In this document: in pieces, positions 6,437-10,520 of the stretch
Numbering within the stretch: the first letter of the stretch is position 1
Layout: each line of letters starts with the position of its first letter
Source of the DNA: Massilia sp.
GTDB taxonomy: Bacteria > Pseudomonadota > Gammaproteobacteria > Burkholderiales > Burkholderiaceae_D
Direction of reading: 5' to 3'
NCBI GenBank assembly: GCA_003520365.1
Contig: DOUW01000082.1
Span: 1 to 10,520, forward strand
DNA length: 10,520 nt
Program-made: the position numbers and the translations under genes
Notes under the pieces: model-generated
Database searches by the model: none
What the model saw: the letters and a program-made list of their open reading frames with translations, nothing else
Told to the model about the DNA's origin: nothing

Positions 6437-7009
6437 TCATTCCTGGGGGGTATATAACAGCTTGCGTACGTCGAAACCCTGGCCGGTCAGCCGTGCCAGC
6501 AAGGCGTCCAGCACCGGTTTGTCGACCTTGGGCGTACGGGACAGGATCCACAGGTAATCGCGGCCCGGCTCGCTGACGGCGGCGAGCTGGTAATCGCGGT
6601 CGAGATCGATTACCCAGTAGTCGCCCCAGACCAGGGGAATGAAGGACAGCAGGGCCGGCGCGAAACGGACCTTCAGGCGCGGCGAATCGGCCGGCCCGAC
6701 CTGGCGCGCGATGGCTTCGGCCAGGTTGGTGCTGCCGTCGGCGAGCCGGCAGCGATTCTCGACCTTCACGCTGCCGTCGGGCCTGGCCGTATAGGTCGCC
6801 GTGGTGAAGCCTTCGCACTTGCGCTCGAAGCGGTTGGGAAAGCGGGCGATTTCATACCAGGTGCCCATGTAGCGTTGCACGTCGAGCCGGGGGATGGTCT
6901 CGAGGTCGGTGACGGCGGCCTTGCCGGAGGCGTAGGCCTTCATGCCCAGCAGGGCGACGGATGCCAGCATGGTGCCTTTGACCAGGGCGGGAGCGAGTCG
7001 TCGGTTCAT
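6437..7009 (-). CDS. blc: Periplasmic lipocalin (Blc-like)
   Basis: The 190-residue protein is a bacterial lipocalin, an eight-stranded barrel that binds lipids or other hydrophobic molecules and is linked to envelope stress and membrane repair in E. coli Blc. The kernel motif MGTWYEIARFPNRFE is at 48-62. The second conserved block is GDYWVIDLDRDYQLAAVSEP at 129-148, and DYLWILSRTP at 151-160 closes the barrel. Cys65 and Cys87 are placed to form a disulfide. The N-terminus (MNRRLAPALV, a hydrophobic core to about 22, then AYASG) looks like a signal peptide. No lipobox Cys is present, so unlike E. coli Blc it would be soluble in the periplasm. The ATG at 7009 was chosen because GAGGG lies about seven bases upstream; the upstream ATG at 7069 adds residues that break the signal peptide pattern. 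The gene probably forms its own unit. Confidence 0.93.
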   Translation of the reverse strand: MNRRLAPALVKGTMLASVALLGMKAYASGKAAVTDLETIPRLDVQRYMGTWYEIARFPNRFERKCEGFTTATYTARPDGSVKVENRCRLADGSTNLAEAIARQVGPADSPRLKVRFAPALLSFIPLVWGDYWVIDLDRDYQLAAVSEPGRDYLWILSRTPKVDKPVLDALLARLTGQGFDVRKLLYTPQE

Positions 7010-7117
7010 GGGAAACCCTCGGAATGTCGATAGGGCCATGGTAGCCCGTATGGACGAACCCGGCCGCACGAATAGCGGCGTGGTGCAGGGACTGCCGATG
7101 CGCCGCGCTCCCGCAAG

Positions 7118-7142
7118 AAAAAAGCCAGCCTGGGAGGCTGGC
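7118..7142 (-). terminator. Rho-independent terminator of the host-attachment-family gene
   Basis: On the minus strand GCCAGCCT and AGGCTGGC form an eight-base-pair stem with a three-base loop, followed by six T's. It lies about 40 bases after the stop codon of the gene at 7184-7693 and separates it from the lipocalin gene. Confidence 0.9.
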
Positions 7143-7183
7143 CTACGGGACTTGCGGGAACCAGGCCTGGGCCTGGCCGGCCG

Positions 7184-7693
7184 TCATTCGGCCGTCTTGG
7201 CCTGTTGCGCCTGCAGCTGCTCGCGCAACTGGTTCGGCGCGACGTGGGTGTAGTCCTTGTTGAACTCGAGCTTGATCAGGGGCTTGATGTGCGGGTCCAT
7301 GACGGCGCGCAGGGCGCCCAGGAACTGGGGCGACGCCGACAGCACGAGCTGCTGGAAGCGGCCCTCCTGGTGGGCTTTCAGCAGGTAGCTCGAGATGTCG
7401 CGCGCGAACTGGTCGGCTTCCTGCTCGGCCTGGGTGTGTGCGGGCTGGTATTGCTTGTTCGGCGCACCGGCGCCGCTATTGTGGGCAGCGCCGCCGCCTT
7501 GCGTGCCGCCGATGTTGTGGCCGCTGCCGGCGGCCGCGGTCGGGCCCAGCCTGTCGGTCAGGACTTCCGACTCGCGCAGGCGTACCGCGTTGTTGACCAT
7601 GTCCTCGATTTCTTGCAGTGGTGCTGCTGGCTCATCCTCGGAAAAGATCCGTGCCCGGCCGGCGTTGGCCGTGATAATCCAGGTTGTTGGCAT
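7184..7693 (-). CDS. Host attachment family protein (PF10116-type)
   Basis: The 169-residue protein starts MPTTWIITANAGRARIFSED, the standard opening of the 'host attachment protein' family. It continues with LQEIEDMVNNAVRLRESEVL and DRLGPT. The C-terminal half has the family pattern: QEADQFARDISSYLLKAH (91-108), GRFQQLVLSASPQFLGALRA (111-130) and a final DYTHVAPNQLREQL. Residues about 53-80 are a Gly/Ala/His/Asn-rich flexible insert in the middle of the domain. The name comes from a plant-associated homologue; the fold resembles release-factor/pelota-type domains and no biochemical role is established. An excellent Shine-Dalgarno AGGGGAGG stands four bases before the ATG and fixes the start, although the frame is open far upstream. 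The protein has no signal peptide and should be cytoplasmic. Confidence 0.92.
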   Translation of the reverse strand: MPTTWIITANAGRARIFSEDEPAAPLQEIEDMVNNAVRLRESEVLTDRLGPTAAAGSGHNIGGTQGGGAAHNSGAGAPNKQYQPAHTQAEQEADQFARDISSYLLKAHQEGRFQQLVLSASPQFLGALRAVMDPHIKPLIKLEFNKDYTHVAPNQLREQLQAQQAKTAE

Positions 7694-7789
7694 GCTACCT
7701 CCCCTGTCAATTTGAGTGAGTGATGGTCGGCCGCGCTGCCGCAAGCTGCCTTCAGCCTCGGCTGGCGCTGCCGATCGTCGCGTAAATTC

Positions 7790-7798
7790 AATATAGCA
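7790..7798 (-). promoter_or_regulatory. Possible extended -10 promoter of the host-attachment-family gene
   Basis: On the minus strand TGC precedes TATATT (7790-7795), which fits the TGn extended -10 form with 5 of 6 bases of TATAAT. No recognisable -35 stands 17 bases upstream, as is usual for extended -10 promoters. It would give a leader of about 90 bases. It is one of few AT-rich spots in this spacer. Confidence 0.4.
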
Positions 7799-7836
7799 TA
7801 GGGGTTGCCAACCTCGACGCACGCCGCCCGGGCCCG

Positions 7837-7860
7837 TGCGCTTCCTGCTGCGCTTCCTGC
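7837..7860 (+). repeat. 12-bp tandem duplication (two copies)
   Basis: TGCGCTTCCTGC occurs twice head to tail with no change. It lies in non-coding DNA between divergent genes and is likely a slippage product. Confidence 0.6.
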
Positions 7861-8000
7861 CGCGCCCCGTCCTGCGCGCCGCGCCGCAGGCGCTTTCGGC
7901 AGAATGACGATTCCGGTTGCCGGACGGCGCGCGCAGCCCGTTACGGCAAGTGTCAGTACCGTGGCCGCGCCTGCGCGCCCGCAACCGATCGACCATTTGC

Positions 8001-8201
8001 ATGCAACGCCTGCTCATCATCCTCGGCGCCCTCATCCTCGCGGCCGGCCTGGCCTGGCCCTGGCTGCGCCGCCTTCCTTTCGGCCGCCTGCCGGGCGACA
8101 TCCACGTCGTGCGCGAAGGCTTCAGCTTTCATTTTCCGATCGTGACCTGCATCGTGGTCTCGATCGTCATCACCCTGATCCTCTGGATTTTCAGGCGCTG
8201 A
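8001..8201 (+). CDS. DUF2905 family small membrane protein
   Basis: The 66-residue protein has the form of DUF2905 proteins. An N-terminal membrane helix (RLLIILGALILAAGLAW, 3-19) is followed by a short loop with the family hallmark LPFGRLPGDIHVVREGFSFH (25-44), and a second membrane helix (FPIVTCIVVSIVITLILWIF, 45-64) ends in two arginines. The function of the family is not known; it should sit in the inner membrane with both ends on the same side. The frame is open 28 codons further upstream, but MQRLLIILGA matches the usual family start and length, so the ATG at 8001 was chosen. The Shine-Dalgarno sequence is poor. It appears to be a single-gene unit. Confidence 0.88.
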   Translation: MQRLLIILGALILAAGLAWPWLRRLPFGRLPGDIHVVREGFSFHFPIVTCIVVSIVITLILWIFRR

Positions 8202-8264
8202 GCCGGTTTCCGCGACGGTGGTCGACCCGCTGCGGTCGTCGTGTCGCGTCCCTGCCTCACCGGC

Positions 8265-8276
8265 AATAAATTTATT
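8265..8276. repeat. Perfect 12-bp AT palindrome near the lipoprotein promoter
   Basis: AATAAATTTATT is a perfect palindrome that overlaps the proposed -35 region by two bases. It could be an operator, but AT-only palindromes also arise easily by chance. Confidence 0.3.
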
Positions 8277-8302
8277 TAAAAGTGAATACCGTTCCGTATA
8301 AT
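8275..8302 (+). promoter_or_regulatory. Probable sigma-70 promoter of the lipoprotein gene
   Basis: A perfect -10 box TATAAT lies at 8297-8302. TTTAAA at 8275-8280 is a fair -35 (4 of 6) at 16 bases. The boxes sit in an AT-rich island (about 8264-8328) in otherwise GC-rich DNA, and transcription would begin about 30 bases before the start codon. Confidence 0.6.
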
Positions 8303-8327
8303 TTGTTTGTATATTTTTATAACAAAT
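8301..8327 (+). promoter_or_regulatory. Inverted repeat between -10 box and start codon
   Basis: ATTTGTT (8301-8307) and AACAAAT (8321-8327) are a seven-base inverted repeat with a 13-base AT-rich spacer, spanning the expected transcription start. It could be an operator or a weak leader hairpin near the ribosome binding site. Confidence 0.3.
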
Positions 8328-8340
8328 GACGGGCGGAGAC

Positions 8341-10338
8341 ATGCATCTCGGTCGATCGATCATTGCCGCGCTCCTGTGCGCCGCATTGGTAGCAGGTTGC
8401 GGCGGCGGCGGCGGCGGTGCTGGGGCGGGGAGCCCTGTCGCCACGGCACCGGTGGACAACGGCATCCCCCAGGTCACCCCGGGCGGGACCTGGCTGACGT
8501 TTTCACCGGGAACGGTGTCGCTGTCGACCTACGCCGGCGAGAGCGCCGCCTTCGAGGTCAAGGCATTGTCGAGCCGCACGTTCGAAAAACCGTTCAACGC
8601 TGCCATCATCGACAGCAAGGGAGTCGTCTCTTCCCAGGTGAGCCTGCTCAGGCATTCCGACCTCAGCTACGCGCTTGTCCTGCGAACGGCTGCGATGTCC
8701 GAGGGCGTGCATACGACTTACCTGCAGGTGCGCCTGTGCGAGGACGATCCGCGCTTCTGCAACAAGCCGTTGCCGGGTTCCCCCTGGCATATTCCGGTCA
8801 CGGTCACCGTCGCCTCCGCGGCCCAGGCGAAAGAGCGCATGACCGTCCCCGCGGCGATCGCGCTTGTCACCTACGAGGACGAGCCGGTGAGCTTCCAGCT
8901 CGACGCGCAACTCAATTCCACGTTCGACGTCCCCGTGTCGTTCGGGATCGTCGACAGCGCCGGCCTGGTCGCGCCGGAGGCGAAGATTGTCCGCATCAAC
9001 GAGAACCGCTACAACGCCGAGATGCGCACCGCGTCCGGCCTGAAGGCCGGCGTCCATGCGACCTCGCTCGAAGTGCGCTTGTGCTACGACGATCCGCGCG
9101 AGTGCAAGTCCCCGGTGACCGGTTCGCCCTGGCGCGTGCCGACGACGGTGACGGTGAAGCCGGCCAGCAACCTCACGCCCCTGAGCGCAATTGCGGGGCT
9201 GGCGCCCTGGAGTACCTACAACGGCAACCCACTGCACAATGCCTATGTGCCGGCGCACTTCGATCCGGCAGGTTTCAATCGCCGCTGGACCAGGTTGGAA
9301 ACGCGGCCGGGCAACGTGGATGGCACAGCGGAACCGGGCTCGGCCGTGCAGATGAGTGCGCCGGTGATCGACAAGGGCAGGGTGTTCGTCGCCTTCGGCC
9401 GCTACCCCGGCAACGCCGAGCTGCTGGCCTTCGGCGAAGCGGATGCCAACCCGCTCTGGCGCCATGACCTGGGCAGGCAAACCTTCGTCACGGCGCCTGC
9501 CGTGGGCAACGGCAAGGTCGTCATCACCTCGGCCTCGCCCGAAGGCCGCTGCCTGTGGGTGTTCGACCAGGCCAGCGGCCGGCTGCTCAGCAAGACGCCG
9601 CTGCAATTGCATTGGTCCTCCGGTCCTGCGCCCACCGTCGTGGGCGACATGGTCTATGCCGAGAACGGAACCGGTGGGGATGGCCTGGTCAAGTTCAATG
9701 CGGCGACCCACCAGGTCGAATGGCGCAGCAAAGCGATGGCGGTCAGTGGCTGGACCCCGTCGGTGGACGACAGTTACGCCTGGATTTATCAGGGAAATAT
9801 CCTGTATGCCCTCGACCTTGCCCATGGCGGCATCGCATTCTCGATCCTCGAGGAAGGTGTCAATTGGGTGTTGGAAGGCACGACGTCTCCCGTCATGAAC
9901 GAGCGCATGGCCATCATCACCCTCGACAGGCGCTTGGTGGCGTTCGACCTGCGAACGCGTGCCCGCGCCTGGGTAGGGCAGGGCGCCAGCTTCGGGCACC
10001 CGGTGCTGGCGCAGGACACCGTCTATACCTTCGGTGCGAACGGCAGCGCGGTGGAAGCACGCGCAGCCTCCACGGGGCTGTTGCAGTGGACCGCGCCCCT
10101 GCCGGCGAACGCGCCGCCCTCGCAGTCCGGCATGTGGTTCGACAGCGCCTATGCCGACATGGTCGTTACGTCCAACCTCCTGTTCGCCAGTTCGGGAAGC
10201 AGGACAGTGGCGCTCGACCTCGCTACGCGCGAGGTCGTGTGGACCTACCCGTTCGGCGGCGAACTGGCGATTTCGGAGCAGGGCGTGCTCTACATCGTAT
10301 CGCCAGGCGGGAGACTGGTCGCCATCAACCTGCGCTGA
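8341..10338 (+). CDS. Lipoprotein with two tandem Ig-like repeats and a PQQ/BamB-type beta-propeller
   Basis: The 665-residue protein begins with a lipoprotein signal (MHLGRSIIAALLCAALVAGC, lipid-bearing Cys20), then six glycines and a linker to about 48. Two similar Ig-like domains follow (about 50-157 and 166-274). Each ends in the same signature: VRLC, a DDPR, a second Cys seven residues after the first (Cys133/Cys140 and Cys248/Cys255), then GSPW and VTV. From about 285 to the end is a beta-propeller of the PQQ-like/BamB type with repeated blade phrases such as LLAFGEADANPLWRHDLG (361-378), CLWVFDQASGRLL (404-416), ILYALDLAHGG (487-497), LVAFDLRTRARAW (532-544) and TVALDLATREVVWTY (622-636). 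No PQQ-dependent enzyme residues were recognised, so a scaffold or binding role is more likely than a dehydrogenase. The start at 8341 fits GGAG three bases upstream. It should be anchored in the envelope; ligand or partner unknown. Confidence 0.88.
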   Translation: MHLGRSIIAALLCAALVAGCGGGGGGAGAGSPVATAPVDNGIPQVTPGGTWLTFSPGTVSLSTYAGESAAFEVKALSSRTFEKPFNAAIIDSKGVVSSQVSLLRHSDLSYALVLRTAAMSEGVHTTYLQVRLCEDDPRFCNKPLPGSPWHIPVTVTVASAAQAKERMTVPAAIALVTYEDEPVSFQLDAQLNSTFDVPVSFGIVDSAGLVAPEAKIVRINENRYNAEMRTASGLKAGVHATSLEVRLCYDDPRECKSPVTGSPWRVPTTVTVKPASNLTPLSAIAGLAPWSTYNGNPLHNAYVPAHFDPAGFNRRWTRLETRPGNVDGTAEPGSAVQMSAPVIDKGRVFVAFGRYPGNAELLAFGEADANPLWRHDLGRQTFVTAPAVGNGKVVITSASPEGRCLWVFDQASGRLLSKTPLQLHWSSGPAPTVVGDMVYAENGTGGDGLVKFNAATHQVEWRSKAMAVSGWTPSVDDSYAWIYQGNILYALDLAHGGIAFSILEEGVNWVLEGTTSPVMNERMAIITLDRRLVAFDLRTRARAWVGQGASFGHPVLAQDTVYTFGANGSAVEARAASTGLLQWTAPLPANAPPSQSGMWFDSAYADMVVTSNLLFASSGSRTVALDLATREVVWTYPFGGELAISEQGVLYIVSPGGRLVAINLR

Positions 10339-10453
10339 GCCGCCCGAGCACGAGAATACGTTACCTGCGCGCCACTTGCGGGTTGCCGCGTGCAGCCGGA
10401 ACCAGCGTGCGGAGGGCGGCACGATGTGCGCCTCGTGCACACCCCTGGGCCGT

Positions 10454-10520
10454 TTATTGCGTCACCGGCTGCGCCACCTCGCGCGCCGCCGCCTCGGCCT
10501 CCGCCTTCGCCCGCGCCGCC
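10454..10520 (-). CDS. C-terminal end of an Ala/Glu-rich protein (partial)
   Basis: On the minus strand the frame entering from the window end reads AARAKAEAEAAAREVAQPV then TQ and stops at TAA (10454-10456). The alternating Ala, Lys, Glu and Arg residues look like a charged helical or coiled-coil tail. Only 21 residues are visible, so the product cannot be named. It would converge on the lipoprotein gene. Confidence 0.5.
   Translation of the reverse strand, partial: AARAKAEAEAAAREVAQPVTQ

Larger units (their letters stand above)
7694..8000. other. 307-bp spacer between two divergent genes
   Basis: This spacer holds the 5' regions of the host-attachment-family gene (minus) and the DUF2905 gene (plus). 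It contains an extended -10-like site at 7790-7800 and a perfect 12-bp tandem duplication, TGCGCTTCCTGC, at 7837-7848 and 7849-7860. The rest is GC-rich with no credible small gene or RNA. No promoter for the DUF2905 gene could be named. Confidence 0.5.

Noticed and set aside
7705..7710. TTGACA on the minus strand as a -35 box
   Set aside because: It lies directly beside the Shine-Dalgarno sequence of the host-attachment-family gene, so any matching -10 would fall inside the coding region.
10419..10438. GCACGA/TCGTGC hairpin between the last two genes as a terminator
   Set aside because: The stem is only six base pairs with an eight-base loop and no T-tract on either strand.
8503..10440. 645-codon minus-strand open frame antisense to the lipoprotein gene
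   Set aside because: The plus-strand frame has a lipobox, repeats, propeller blades, a promoter and a Shine-Dalgarno sequence. The antisense product is Arg/His/Gly-rich without domains.

Overview
The window is about 10.5 kb of very GC-rich DNA with strong G/C bias at third codon positions. The gene content is a methyl-accepting chemotaxis protein without a C-terminal receptor pentapeptide, a YjdM/PhnA zinc-ribbon protein, a succinate/acetate CoA-transferase, a bestrophin, a periplasmic lipocalin, a host-attachment-family protein, a DUF2905 protein and a Cys-Gly-rich lipoprotein. This suggests a betaproteobacterium, most likely Massilia or a relative in the Oxalobacteraceae. That assignment is inference from gene content and composition, not from a marker gene. 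It looks like ordinary chromosome: I see no rRNA, tRNA, CRISPR array, phage module or full-length transposase.

Left part (1-1058): the Gly/Thr/Ser-repeat tail of a gene that starts outside the window, a very strong terminator, then a pepsin-like protease/PDZ reading frame that lacks its N-terminal half. Next (1196-1856): yjdM/phnA on the minus strand. Upstream of it is a small non-coding element with 29-bp terminal inverted repeats, flanked by an 8-bp direct repeat (ATAAAAAA). It looks like a MITE inserted in the T-tract of the terminator of the neighbouring chemotaxis receptor gene. The receptor (1857-3485, minus) follows.

Centre (3618-7009, all minus): a probable two-gene unit of bestrophin and CoA-transferase (31-bp gap), closed by a hairpin terminator, with a lipocalin gene upstream. 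Right part: a host-attachment-family gene (minus) and a DUF2905 gene (plus) diverge from a 307-bp spacer. They are followed by a promoter-bearing AT-rich island and a large lipoprotein (8341-10338, plus) made of two tandem Ig-like repeats and a PQQ/BamB-type beta-propeller. The last 67 bases hold the C-terminal end of an Ala/Glu-rich minus-strand gene.

The genes look like mostly independent small transcription units. I did not find a new multi-gene system. The most unusual item is the MITE-like element at 1601-1792, followed by the truncated protease and the tandem Cys-pair repeats of the lipoprotein.
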